Below the pieces are notes generated by a model. It ran no database searches. It saw only the letters and a program-made list of their open reading frames with translations, and had not been told where the DNA came from. This document shows, in pieces, positions 1 to 11,037 of a stretch of 64,000 nt of DNA. A program made the position numbers and the translations under genes. Numbering within the stretch: position 1 is the stretch's first letter; the number at the start of each line of letters is the position of its first letter. This stretch comes from Orychophragmus violaceus (lineage: Eukaryota > Streptophyta > Magnoliopsida > Brassicales > Brassicaceae): the NCBI GenBank assembly GCA_030180135.1, contig CM058233.1, positions 26,631,615 through 26,695,614 on the forward strand. Direction: 5' to 3'.

Positions 1-469
1 TATCTTTCAGTTATACCAAATGTACCAGTTGTCCTATATCTGTGGATTTCATGAGGGGTCGGAGATGCGCCGGAGAAGCTGGAAATACGCCGGAGAAAAC
101 ATGAGAAATGCATCGGAAATGTAAGAAATATCGAAAGTGGGATCCACTGCGAAAATAATCATTTCTTTGTTATTTAGTTTCTTTTTATTTTATTTTGAAT
201 TATGGTTTTTATTTAAAAAAAATATTTTTTATCATATTCATTAAGGATAAAATCGGGATTCCACTTTATGGAGGGTATGTAAATCATAGGAGGGCATCAC
301 AGATTTTTGCTCCTCAATTAAGGATAAATTAGCCAATGATTCTGAGTAATGTTTCGTGTACCATTAGTGTATTTATTCGTATAAATGTCAAAGAAGCAGC
401 TAATATGTTAAATATTCTGTCATATGCAGATACGCAATGACTGAACAACTGACTCATAAGAGTAATGTG
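1..469. other. Left flank, no gene recognised
   Basis: AT-rich sequence left of the Tat1 3' LTR. A short motif with GCCGGAGAA is repeated twice near positions 68-105. I see no coding region, terminal repeat or structural RNA here. It may be the host target of Tat1 or part of another element that continues outside the window. Confidence 0.4.
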
Positions 470-1007
470 TGTTGATTTTGTAACTCGGCCTATCCGAAGA
501 TAGAAAGAGTTTTAGGGTTTTTTAAGGGATTCTAAAAGAAGAGTTTCAGAACTCGGCGAGAATGAATAGAAATTAGGGTTTCGCTAGGTTTCCAGGAAGA
601 AACAAAGTGGCTGAGAAAGATTAGGTCGTCGGAGAGCAATTAGATTAAATCGGCTTTAGCTAAGAACTCTCAGAAAGTTGTATTGAAAATAGGATGTGTT
701 TATTGAATAACGTGATGCCTTTATATAGGCTTACAAAGTCGGTTTAAAGAAAAAGGGAAAACTTAGAGATAAATCCGAATCTTTCCTAATATCTCGGCTT
801 GAATATCTTTGAATAAATCAATTTACTCGTCGCGTTTACCACCCGCACCACTTTACGATTCTCTCCTTCTTTTCCTTCGTAACCCTAGTTACACCGTCGC
901 CGGGCCGAACCGTGATTACTTGGACTAAGTTTATCTTTAACTTTCCTTATTGGGCTGACCTAAATTCCTGAATGGGCCTTTTGGTAAAGGTGCTAATCTT
1001 GACTCCA
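470..1007 (-). repeat. Tat1 3' LTR
   Basis: On the plus strand the segment starts TGTTGATTTTG and ends GACTCCA, the TG...CA termini of an LTR. On the minus strand it carries a TATA box (plus 719-729) and further on an AATAAA signal. It abuts a polypurine tract at 1013-1028. The matching 5' LTR is not in the window, so the limits rest on termini and context only. Confidence 0.55.
719..729 (-). promoter_or_regulatory. TATA box of Tat1 LTR
   Basis: Minus strand reads CCTATATAAAG. It lies about 280 bp inside the LTR and points toward the element's own transcription direction. Confidence 0.5.
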
Positions 1008-1012
1008 AAAAT

Positions 1013-1028
1013 AAGCCCCCCCCAGTGT
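1013..1028 (-). other. Polypurine tract of Tat1
   Basis: The minus strand has an uninterrupted run of eight G in ACTGGGGGGGGCTTAT directly upstream of the 3' LTR. It would prime plus-strand DNA synthesis. Confidence 0.6.
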
Positions 1029-1280
1029 GGCGATTCGAATTTATTTAGATCGGCTAGTACGAGGAGATTTCCATTTGGTTTAGGAAGTGATTTAGGTTAG
1101 TTCAGGTCTTCAACCGGATTAGATTGATCTGAATCGGTTTGTCTTGATTCGAACCGAGGAGGATTGAATCGATTTGGCTCAACCAAGAAGAACCGAATTG
1201 ATTTCTGGTCGGACCGGTTCATAGGTGCGAGAAACGAAGCGTCGCCTAGGTAATTATGGCTTCTCGAACACGACGCCCTC

Positions 1281-1331
1281 ATTTCCGCTATAAATATCCT
1301 ATTATCCTATTCTTCATTTCCGCTATAAATA
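1281..1331 (+). promoter_or_regulatory. Tandemly duplicated TATA box ahead of the antisense gene
   Basis: CTATAAATA occurs at 1288-1296 and again at 1323-1331 inside a 35-bp direct duplication (ATTTCCGCTATAAATATCC in both). Both point in the plus direction, opposite to the host retrotransposon. The nearest downstream ATG in the antisense gene frame is at 1459, giving a leader of roughly 100 bp. This looks like a dedicated promoter for the antisense gene. Confidence 0.5.
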
Positions 1332-1458
1332 TCCTATTCTTCTTTTGCTCTCCACCGGTTTTTATTTTCCGATTATCCTCCGCCGCTCGTTTGGCCGTAT
1401 TTATTTAGGATTTTGGATCAAATCCTTTCGTTTTTGCTGTGTTCTTCATCTGTTCGCA

Positions 1459-3422
1459 ATGTCTTTGATCCGTTGTTCGGGGAACAAGGATAAAGAGATT
1501 GTTTCGGTATCATCTGAGGAACATTTGCCTAGACGGCGTGTTGTTTCCTCTTATTCATCTTCTGGCAGCAGCACTTCTTCCGACTTGAAGAATCATCCCG
1601 GCTATCGAGCAGCCAAAGAGCTCGAACGACGCTACAAGTTATCTCGGCTGACTAGTGCCGCGCAAAGTTCGGGTCAGGGCGAGCTACAAGTCCCACAGCT
1701 CCGAGATTCGGATTCGGAGGACCCCGAAGAAGATGAGATTGAAGCCGAGGGAAATGGCACTGGCGATGATGATAGCGATACCAATATCTCGCCCTCTGGA
1801 TTATCGGCTGCTCCTAGGGAAGCGTATGATAATGTCTTTCGAACTCGTTCTACTGTAGAAACGGTGACTTCTACACTTCAGGAATGTGTAGCCGATCCAA
1901 GGATTTTTGAGGAAATGACCTCGATTAATCCAATGACCAATAGCAGTCTCGGGTGTTTCGCGGTTAGAATGAGACGGGATCAAGGTGTCTTCATGGATGC
2001 GCCGAGTAAAATTCGCGTTCGGCAGAGATATTATTTCTACGCCGAGATAACTCCTCTGGTTGTGCCCGAGAAGCATAGGAAGCTTATTAGATTATCATGG
2101 AATCCAAAATTTGGTAGATGTCGTTCTGATCTTGACGACCTTCAATGCGGATAATTTACATATTTTTCCTTTACTTTTGCAGTGCGTCATCCATTCTTTA
2201 AGCCCTACCCGGATGACTTCTTCTCGATCGTTGAATCCATCCGAGCTCTCAGCCATCGTAAGTGCGCACATCTTACTCGGGAGCGTATTAGCCGATCTCT
2301 TCCGCGGATTTCTAAAGGTAGACTTTGTTAGCTGGTTTATATCGGCTGTGTTTTTCTTCTGAGCTCTGACTTTCCTCTTTTTCTTTTTTTAGTTAAATGG
2401 AATACCTCAGAGAAAGTTGCTCCGGCCGATTTAGAGAAACCAAGGATGGGCAAGGTAAAGAAGACATAGGTCGACTACTCGCAGAGGATCACGTCCAATC
2501 CTCCACGTTCAGCTGAACCAGTCAAAAGGAAGGAAGCGATTCCATTGTCTCAAAGCGGCGGCGAGCCGTCAGGTGCAGCTAATGAGAAATCTTCTGAGCC
2601 CCAAGAAAACATTGTGGCTAAGTCGAGTATGGCGGCTCCCCCTGGGAAGGCTCCGTCGATGGCTCAGCCTAAAAAGAGGACGGCTGTAGAGAGGCTAGAA
2701 CAGGAGAATCCTGCGAAGAAGGCGGCCGTGGTGGGCAAATCGGTTAAGGAAACTCCCTCCAAGAAGACAGTCACCAACAAACCGGCCAAATCTAAGACTC
2801 TGGATGCGTGGAAACGGTTTTATTCGGAGGATGGGTAGATACCGGACGCCGTGTCTGGAGACAAGAAGCGTTTCATTTCTCACAAGGAAATTGTAACAGT
2901 TCTTCCTCGCAGCTCGCAGAGAGATGCAAATGTAAGCACCCGGCCCTCGATTCATAACTTTGCCTATCAATACGAGAGCGAGATCCCTTTTATCCAAAAC
3001 GCTCGACCTGCTGCCTCCGATGCAATCCTTAATTTAAAGCAGGCCGAGGCAGCAGTAAGTTTTTTTTTAAAGCTTTCTTTTAGGATTTCATTCGTTGATT
3101 ATTTTAATAAAGATTTCCTCGTTTTTCAGATGATCAGGGCGTCGAATCGCGTGGCCCTTGAGAGTGCTTGGGACTCTCAGAAATTGGCTGATGCGGTGAA
3201 GAGGAGGGATGATCTTCTCGAAAAGGCGAGACAGGAGAAGGATGCGTTGGAGGCGAGCAACCTGGAACTTACGAATAAACTTCGTGAAGCGGAGGACAAG
3301 CTACGCCGAGCTGACGAGAAGGCGAAAGCCGAGATAACCAAGTACCAGTCTGAAAGGAAACATCAGCAGAAGCTCTGCGGAGAGTTGATCCTGAAAAAAA
3401 GGAATCGCGGAGAGGCCGCGAT
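1459..3422 (+). pseudogene. Tat1 antisense ORF (aORF), 5' part, four exons
   Basis: Function unknown. Tat-type elements carry a gene on the strand opposite to gag-pol between pol and the 3' LTR, and this is it. Start chosen at the ATG at 1459, just below the duplicated TATA boxes. Predicted exons are 1459-2113, 2183-2317, 2393-3054 and 3130 onward. Every intron is GT-AG and keeps the frame. The N-terminal part is acidic and Ser-rich. A stretch after APREAYDNVF resembles the 'putative gypsy type transposon' family (Transposase_28, from memory) but lacks its middle. Exon 3 is Lys/Pro-rich and exon 4 is a strong coiled coil (about residues LADAVKRRDDLLEKARQE onward). Stops TAG at 2467 and 2836 break it. 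Copia-1 interrupts the last exon after 3422 without changing frame. Confidence 0.65.
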
Positions 3423-4070
3423 TGAATGTTTATGTGTGTTCATTGGTGTAATTATCAGGTTACAACCTAGCACATAATCAACTAGGATCTAGGTGATTTG
3501 CAGTTGAATCATAAACATATCAGATTCATTACCTTGTGATTGCAGCGGATTGATCAAAGGAATGAAGAGATCTGTAAGAGCTGATAGAAACCGGCTCCTC
3601 CTAGGTATCCACACGCTTACAAGCTACTGGATCAGGCTGCTAGACCAAGCTGGAATCAACAGAGAGAGAGAGGACGGCTGCTGAGGCAAATCGCAGATGT
3701 GGTGATCCTATACCCTAGGCTGCGCCTCTGATCCCTTATATGGGCCCAAGGAATTATCCTAATGGCCTATTGGGATTTTGGGCCCAAGACACAAATCAGA
3801 CAAAAGCCTGTATTTTGTCTGGCCCAATTCTCTGTACTAATACAGTAAATGCCTTGCATCTTACCGTATTAATTCCATTTAACTTTCCCGTTAGCTATGG
3901 TGTGTGACCCTTTGGGATCATACAATACTGGTAATAAGTCCTAAACTTATAGATCAAGAGCGGACTCTAGCAAGTCATCATGATCACCCAGTATTTATGA
4001 CTTATGTCTGATCTCGACACTTATCATACTTTCTAGAGATAGTACGGTAGATTTTAGGACATTCCCAACA
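3423..4070 (-). repeat. Copia-1 3' LTR
   Basis: Starts TGAATGTTTATG and ends CATTCCCAACA. It is almost identical to 9849-10497. Confidence 0.9.
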
Positions 4071-4086
4071 ATCTCCCACTTGTACT
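4071..4086 (-). other. Copia-1 polypurine tract
   Basis: Minus strand reads GTACAAGTGGGAGAT right against the 3' LTR. The same motif precedes the Copia-2 3' LTR. Confidence 0.8.
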
Positions 4087-4889
4087 GGAATCCTACATTC
4101 CCTAATCCTTTTGTCTCAATATCTCGATCTGGCATAAGGCAAGATGCGTGTCATCCTTATATAGCCAGACCATGTTCATCGGACCAGATTTGATACTGAC
4201 AATGCAAACGACTTGGGCAAGTCCGTTTGGGAGTGGCCACTCTTTTACCAGCTATCAAGTCTCCGATTGGCCTAGAGATATTACCTCCGTTAAACGGCAG
4301 GGACAAATCCCATCTTGTTCCATCACTATGAACTACACACTTCATAATACACCCAACCAAGGTCCTTATAGCTCCCAGTTACGAAACAGCGTTAGACAAT
4401 GATCAAAGCGCATCACTCCATGTGCAGCCACATGCATGCGAACTCAGGTCTAAGGACTATACTCTATAGTCGTATATGAGAACCTCTTATGACACAGATA
4501 TTAATATCTTGTAGAGTTCTCATCAGCGGGCCATGTCCGGTCATATGCTCCCCTACATATACCTATGTGTCGACTTTGATGCCGCGCATCTATGACCCCT
4601 CGAAACTTGGTCATAAGTCTCAACACAATCTAGTCTCAAGTGGTTGTTGGTGTTCCAATTTCAACAACCTTCGACTATGGACACTATGATTTATGTCATT
4701 TCGTTAAATATGGGGTTTCAGGATCAAGTCTACTCATGTACTTCGATGGCCCATATATAATGACATGAATCATTTTGGAACGATTATTTATATCACAGTT
4801 AAAATAATCCAGAAATCATAGATTTAATAAACATAAAATATTATGTTTACATGAACCTTTCAAAACAACTAAATAAAGCCCTTTACAAA
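4087..4889 (-). other. Copia-1 3' untranslated region
   Basis: No coding potential. The part next to the LTR is recognisably similar, on the minus strand, to the Copia-2 3' untranslated region (19283-20091), for example GCCTTATGCCA and GAGATATTGAGACAAAAGGATTA. Confidence 0.6.
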
Positions 4890-7430
4890 CTCCCACTGAA
4901 ATTAAGACTACATCTTAATTTCACTTATCCTACAGCTACAGTCCGCGACTCGTGCTTAGGCCTAAGGGGTGGCTTCGTTAATAGATTAGCAACGTTCTCA
5001 TTCGTTGAAACTTGCTGATCTACTTAACACCCTGTCATTTATCTCACGGAATAGGTTATACCTACCCTCAAGGTGTTTGGACCTCTGATGTGCAGCTAGC
5101 CTCATCTATGCTGGGAATCACATCAAGTTCAGTGATGAACTCTTCTTTCCAAACAACCTCTTTCGCCGCTACCCAAGCTGCGAAATGTTCAGCTTAAGTC
5201 ATGGAGTCAGCAACAGTGCCTTGCACCGCCAGACAGACACAAGATATAACCGGACTGTGACCGGAAATCATCTTTGTCTGTTGGAAACTTTCCTTTCAGA
5301 CTCTACCGACTTGTAGCACCTCACTTTCTCCGTAAATCAAGAACTTATCCTAAGTATTTTCCAAATACTTGAGGATATTCATTACGTCTATCCAGTGATT
5401 CTTTGCTGGATTTGACTGGTCTTTACTTGTCTTGCTTAACATTAAAGCAATATCAAAACAAGTACGTGTCATGGCATACATGATAGATCCAATTGCCGAC
5501 GCATATGGAATCTCATCCATGCATTCAAGCTCAGCAGTTATCGTAGGACACTGTTTCTTGCTTAACGTAATGCCATGTGACATTGGCATAAAACCCTTCT
5601 TGGAATGCTGAAAACGTGTAGGACTTTGTCAATATAAGAATCCTGACTTTGTCCTATCAGCTCATTTGGATCTCTATCTTTAGATCCAAAATCCAAGAAC
5701 ATACGTGGCTTTACCCATATCAATCATAAAACCAACTCCCAAGCCAGTCCTTTACCGACTGCAGCATTGGAACGTTATTTCCGAGAATCAGTATGTCATC
5801 GACATACACTATGAGAAATGCAACATCGCTCCCACTTATCTATTAGTAAACGCACAGTTCCACTTCGTTCCTGTTCAAGTCAAAACCTTGACTACTTCAA
5901 CAGAACGAAGATTCCAACTCCGATATGTTTGCTTCCATCCATGAATGGATCGATGAAGCTAACTTACACACAGTATAATTTTTCGGAGTCCGGGCTCACT
6001 TTCGCTTCTGTGAATTTCGCAGGTTCGTCACTTTCAATGATCATCAGATCATGGCAATTAATCACGAGAAATCACTCTCGGATTAGTGACGGATTCATTC
6101 AGATCTGCGAACTTCAGGCTCTACAGGTGTAGATTCTACAGAAATCTGTAAATCCATCCGCTGCTCTCCCTCAACAGGTTGAGCAGCCTCCTGTATTTCT
6201 CGAATTTCTTCGAGTTATACTTTTACTCCCACTGTTCTTCTTGGAAAGCAACTTCCCTTTTAGAAAACAGAATTCCGAACAACCTAACTTCGTTTTCGGA
6301 ATGGACGTAAAAGTAACAAGCCTTGGTTTCCCTAGGACAACCAGCGAAGTAGCTCAACTACAAATACTCAGTAAAGACGAATTTGGATCATTTCCAGTCC
6401 ACATTTATGTGGTGTCTTTCAACTGATATTGGTGGAACTATTTCAGCGTAAACTTAGATATTTCTAGAGCGTTATTCTTAAAGAATACCATGGAAGATTC
6501 GTGTGACTCATCTTTAATCATTTCTAATAAGATCTGATTATTTCTCACAGAAACACCTCAAGGTTTTTAGGAGAAATGAGCTGTGAAACGACTTCACACT
6601 CATTCAGATGATCACACCATCAATGACTTAAGTATTCTCACTCGTGATCTAATCCAGAGTCTCAATACTTCTGTCACTCAGATTCTATACCTCATTCTGG
6701 AACTCTTTCGACCATTTCAAAGAATTCCGACTCGTGTCTCATCAAATGAACACAGTCATACTCACTGAAGTAATCAGTAAAGATAATGAAGTACAGGAAA
6801 TTTTCTCTGGCATTACTGCTCATCGGGCCACATACATGAGTATGTTCAAGGTCCAATAAGCCTTTGGGCTTTTCTCTAGCTCGGCTAAGATGGGCCCTTT
6901 GTCTTTTGGTCCAGTAAGCAGAATTCAAGTCTCATAAGATATCCGATCAAATGAGCCCAAAAGTCCATAACTATGGGGTTTCTGAATCCGACTTACTCTA
7001 TGTGACCAAAACATTTACGCCAAGAAAAATCAGGTTTAATTCATCAGATTTAAACCAATTCGGTATTTATGTTACATTTAGGCACTCTTTGGTTTAAGAT
7101 ATAAAACCCATTCCTTGAATAGGGTGCTACAATTAATATTTCATTGAGATCAAAAGAACAAAACTTGTCTTTTATCAAAATGAAAAACATTCAAATTCTT
7201 ACAAGAAAATGAAAGACAACTCTGCTTAAAGCAGGTACATTGTAGCAATTACTTAATACAAAACCAAGCCTCAAAGGCATCTACGAGTGAAAACCCTACG
7301 GCTGAGGCAGCATCCATAGCTCCTTCCAGACATGCAGTTCCACTTGCCCTTTACTTCAACGTTCTACTGTTGCTTAGGCTCTGCATATTATAACAAATAT
7401 CAGTGCCACAACCAGTATCCAATACCTATA
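4890..7430 (-). pseudogene. Copia-1 pol remnant (protease, integrase, RT, RNase H)
   Basis: Aligning by eye to the intact Copia-2 polyprotein identifies scattered pieces on the minus strand. A protease active site VLDTGCG lies near 7390-7420. An integrase piece (HVCGPMS, FTDYFSEYD, MRHESE) is at 6692-6928. The region before the reverse transcriptase is near 5990-6130, a YVDD box near 5800, and the connection to RNase H (MSHG-LSKKQCPT) at 5350-5589. About 400 bp encoding the N-terminal half of the reverse transcriptase is missing near 5950-5985. Stops and frameshifts are frequent. The product cannot function. Confidence 0.75.
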
Positions 7431-8316
7431 AGGTAGAACTTGAAGTAATAACATGAATACCTGAGGAAGTAGTCTCATACATCAACTTCAACTCCTCATA
7501 ATCTTCCATGAATTTAATGCAATCTCTCTTCCAATGCCCAGTCTCTTTACAGTAGCAGCACTTACCAACGTAAGATGTATCTGACTCGGGCTCAGAAGAC
7601 ACACGCTTGCCATGATTCAAAATCTGGACAACTTTGTCTTCACCCTTGTCAGTACTAGGTTTAGTAAACCTACCCTTCTCCATTATGAGATTATACAGGG
7701 TACTCTTCACGTTTGGCTCAACTGTCTTGAGCATATCATGCAGTTCAGTCAGCGTCTTCGTTAAGCCTTTCTTGATATAGTTCCTTTTGAACTTATCATA
7801 GCTTGACGGCAGTGACTGCAGAATGATCTCAGTTGCCAATTCTTGGCTAACTGGATAATCCAGATTCCTCAGGTTATCAATGTAACCCATCATTTTACTG
7901 ACATGAGGACTCACTGGATGATCATTTGGTAGCTTGCAGCTAGTGAGAGACTTAACCAACTGGTATCTCTCCACTCTTACCTGCTCCTGAAATTTCAATT
8001 TCAGGCTGCTGATCATCTCTATTGGCGACTCCATGTTCTCATATTGCTTCAGCAAATCTGAGTCCATGGTAGCCAATATCAGACCACGCACATCTACCGC
8101 ATCATTATAATGCTTATTCCAAGCATCATACACTGCATGAGAGGCATTGGACCCGATCCTCTCGGGGAGAGCTCTTTCAAGGACATAGTCCTTTCTCTCC
8201 TGCCTGAGGACTAGCCTCAGGTTCCGCGACCAAGTCAAAGAATTTGATCCGTTCTGTTTGTCCATCTCAAGGACAGACCGGATCGAGAAAGTGTTTTGAT
8301 TGTTTGTGCTAGTCAT
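7426..8316 (-). CDS. Copia-1 gag
   Basis: An open reading frame of 296 residues starting ATG at 8316. It matches the N-terminus of the Copia-2 polyprotein throughout (NTFSIRSVLEMDKQNGSN, MGYIDNLRNLDYPVSQELAT, LTELHDMLKT). Near the C-terminus is a complete CCHC zinc knuckle, CCYCKETGHWKRDC, which binds the RNA genome in the particle. The frame then closes at 7426, just before the protease active site, where Copia-2 continues into pol. Gag may therefore still be made while pol is not, a common state for elements that parasitise related copies. Confidence 0.8.
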   Translation of the reverse strand: MTSTNNQNTFSIRSVLEMDKQNGSNSLTWSRNLRLVLRQERKDYVLERALPERIGSNASHAVYDAWNKHYNDAVDVRGLILATMDSDLLKQYENMESPIEMISSLKLKFQEQVRVERYQLVKSLTSCKLPNDHPVSPHVSKMMGYIDNLRNLDYPVSQELATEIILQSLPSSYDKFKRNYIKKGLTKTLTELHDMLKTVEPNVKSTLYNLIMEKGRFTKPSTDKGEDKVVQILNHGKRVSSEPESDTSYVGKCCYCKETGHWKRDCIKFMEDYEELKLMYETTSSGIHVITSSSTL

Positions 8317-9835
8317 AACTGAAATTTAGAGATAAATAGAGTTTTAGTTATTCAGTTCATAAAAGAGTAATCTTAATAACTTATAAGAAAACTCGCATTG
8401 CATTCAAAATTTCTTTGTTTAACCTCATAAGAATGCAATGATTCCGAGACCCATGTTCAGCTAAATCCAAAGTGGGCCACTGGCCGTCACCCAGAAGTAG
8501 TTTTACTTGGTAAGCATACACACAGCTAGTTATATCCAATAACTCTCGGTTGTGAATTGGGCCCAAGGCCCAATACACCAGATGTCTCAAGGCCCGGGAC
8601 TCCCGATGGCCCAGTCAAGGAAACCAATCTCTTACAGCCAAATAATCACTAAAGTCTAGGACTCCCAATGAAATTAGTGACTATATACTACTTTACTTAC
8701 GCAAAAACAGACACCTCACACTGTAAGCCATATCTGTAATTGAATAAGCGTTAAGTAGCTGACAAGATTGGGCAAGACATCCAAGCTTGATATTGTTTTT
8801 GAGGATTTTAGGTTTTCTTTCCAAAAATAGAAGATTACCATTTTGGGAAACTTACTTATTTTAGAAACTTTCTAAATTTAGAAACATACTAAAAATAGAA
8901 ATTTCTAATTTAATATTTTATTAAAGTTTTCGGTTGGGTCACAAATTATAGGCCCAATTCTTGGCCCAAGACCACAGAATTCCAATTGGCCCAATAATTT
9001 GACATAACCGAGTCGGTTCATTAATTCTGGTCCAAGACCAAATTAACTACTAAATCCAACTGGTTATTTACTAAACCAGACCAGCTCTAAATTATTTGGT
9101 CCAACCAAATCAAACTTAGACCAGCCTTCGGTTTAGGTTAAAATTCAATTTTTGAATTTAAATCCGGTTTAACCAGAAATTAAATAATACCAATTGTATT
9201 AAATAATTTCCAGCAAACCGCGATTTGGGTTAACCGCTTAAACCATAATTATCAAATTGATCATGATCTTTTACAAATCGTATGATAATTATTTCAACAA
9301 GAACTTTGACTTTACCAAATCGCTTGAACATTAACAAATTAAACAAATCGATTGATGCAATCATAATTCAATAATTGATCAAGACATTGACTAAAAGACA
9401 AAATCGATTTTTATATACATTAAAGGTCAACAAGCGATTATGATTGTCTCATGATTGAGATCAATGACGACAAAATCAAATCAAACAATTCGATCGTGAC
9501 TTTTTCCAATTCGATTCTTAATTATAAGACAAAGTCAAAGCGATTGTGACATTCACTTAAGACAAAACGATATCAAAGTAAAGTCAAAAAGCGATTGACA
9601 ACCTTAACAAACCAAATCAACTATCGATTATCGATTCAATTATGATCATGATATCAACAAACCAATTAAATCGTTTGTGATGATTATGAAACTTGATCGA
9701 TCCAAGATCCGATCATGGTCTATATCCTTTCTTGGGTTTATTTTGCTTTATTTAATCAATTTTAACATCAAAGTTGATTCAATAAACTACAAAAATTCCT
9801 AGATTGATCCAATCAGCAAAAACCTAATGACCTAG
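8317..9835 (-). other. Copia-1 5' leader, non-coding
   Basis: About 1.5 kb of AT-rich sequence between the primer site and gag. It is rich in short repeated words such as GCGATT, ATCGATT and GTCAAAG, especially at 9240-9720, but lacks a clear tandem period. No ORF of note. It may hold packaging signals. Confidence 0.5.
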
Positions 9836-9847
9836 GCTCTGATACCA
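9836..9847 (-). other. Copia-1 primer binding site (initiator tRNA-Met)
   Basis: Minus strand TGGTATCAGAGC, complementary to the 3' end of initiator tRNA-Met, one base from the 5' LTR. Confidence 0.85.
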
Positions 9848-9848
9848 C

Positions 9849-10497
9849 TGAATGTTTATGTGTGTTCATTGGTGTAATTATCAGGTTACAACCTAGCACA
9901 TAATCAACTAGGATCTAGGTGATTTGCAGTTGAATCATAAACAGATCAGATTCATTACCTTGTGATTGCAGCGGATTGATCAAAGGAATGAAGAGATCTG
10001 CAAGAGCTGATAGAAACCGGCTCCTCCTAGGTATCCACACGCTTACAAGCTACTGGATCAGGCTGCTAGACCAAGCTGGAATCAACAGAGAGAGAGAGAG
10101 GACGGCTGCTGAGGCAAATCGCAGATGTGGTGATCCTATACCCTAGGCTGCGCCTCTGATCCCTTATATGGGCCCAAGGAATTATCCTAATGGCCTATTG
10201 GGATTTTGGCCCAAGACACAAATCAGACAAAAGCCTGTATTTTGTCTGGCCCAATTCTCTGTACTAATACAGTAAATGCCTTGCATCTTACCGTATTAAT
10301 TCCATTTAACTTTCCCGTTAGCTATGGTGTGTGACCCTTTGGGATCATACAATACTGGTAATAAGTCCTAAACTTATAGATCAAGAGCGGACTCTAGCAA
10401 GTCATCATGATCACCCAGTATTTATGACTTATGTCTGATCTCGACACTTATCATACTTTCTAGAGATAGTACGGTAGATTTCAGGACATTCCCAACA
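9849..10497 (-). repeat. Copia-1 5' LTR
   Basis: Same TGAATG...CCCAACA termini as the 3' LTR, 649 bp against 648. A two-base difference in an AG run and a few substitutions are the only changes seen. Confidence 0.9.
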
Positions 10498-11037
10498 GCG
10501 ATAAGGGCGAAGGCCCAGTCCTATTTTGATCTCTTCAAACGCGTTGTGAAGGACCAGGAGGACGCCACTGCGTTACAGATCGGGCAGGGTCAGATTACTG
10601 GCCTTAGGAAGTGCTTATTGAAGCTTAGCGGAGAAGGCGTGCCAATTCCTCAGTCTGTCTTGGATCAAATTGCCGCTGACTAGGTAGCGATTGTTGCCAA
10701 GGTTGATGCTTTGGACGTTGTGACAAAGGAAGAGCTAACATTCGTCCTTTCCCCAACTCGCCATCCTCTCCTTGGGTCCCTTCACCGTGACTCACCACCC
10801 CATGTTCCAAGGGACATTGACGAGTTCGGGACTAACCGTGGGGTGATTCCGGAAGCTCTTCCTGACAATCCTGTCCAGCCGACTGTTAATTCGGAGATTG
10901 TGGCTCAAGACGGCTTATTGACAGTGGTTCAAGATGTGAACGCCAAGGATGGAGAGATCAAGAAAGTAAATGATCCGGAGAAGTCGTCGAAGAGCGGGGC
11001 CAGGGCCGAAAGATCTTCTAGCTTCTTTTGTTTTTAA
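10498..11037 (+). pseudogene. Tat1 antisense ORF, 3' part
   Basis: Continuation of the aORF after the Copia-1 insertion. Removing Copia-1 and one GCGAT copy restores the reading frame exactly (codons GCG ATA AGG across the site). The sequence continues the helical region (SYFDLFKRVVKDQEDATAL) and runs to a stop at 11037, broken only by TAG at 10681-10683. The C-terminal part (KSSKSGARAERSSSF) is basic and Ser-rich. No catalytic motif is visible and the function of Tat aORFs is not established. Confidence 0.6.

Larger units (their letters stand above)
3423..10497 (-). mobile_element. Copia-1: Ty1/Copia retrotransposon, defective
   Basis: Two LTRs (3423-4070 and 9849-10497) flank a minus-strand internal region. 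The 5-bp target duplication GCGAT is at 3418-3422 and 10498-10502. The primer site for initiator tRNA-Met and a polypurine tract are in the right places. The gag ORF is open, but the pol region (about 4890-7430) is a patchwork of stops and frameshifts with part of the reverse transcriptase deleted. By eye the LTRs differ at only about five sites, so the insertion is recent. The element is related to, but clearly a different family from, Copia-2, and carries none of the CGATCG modules. Confidence 0.9.

Noticed and set aside
4148..6768. Several plus-strand frames of 60-104 codons
   Set aside because: They overlap minus-strand remnants of Copia-1 pol and its 3' region and show no domain.
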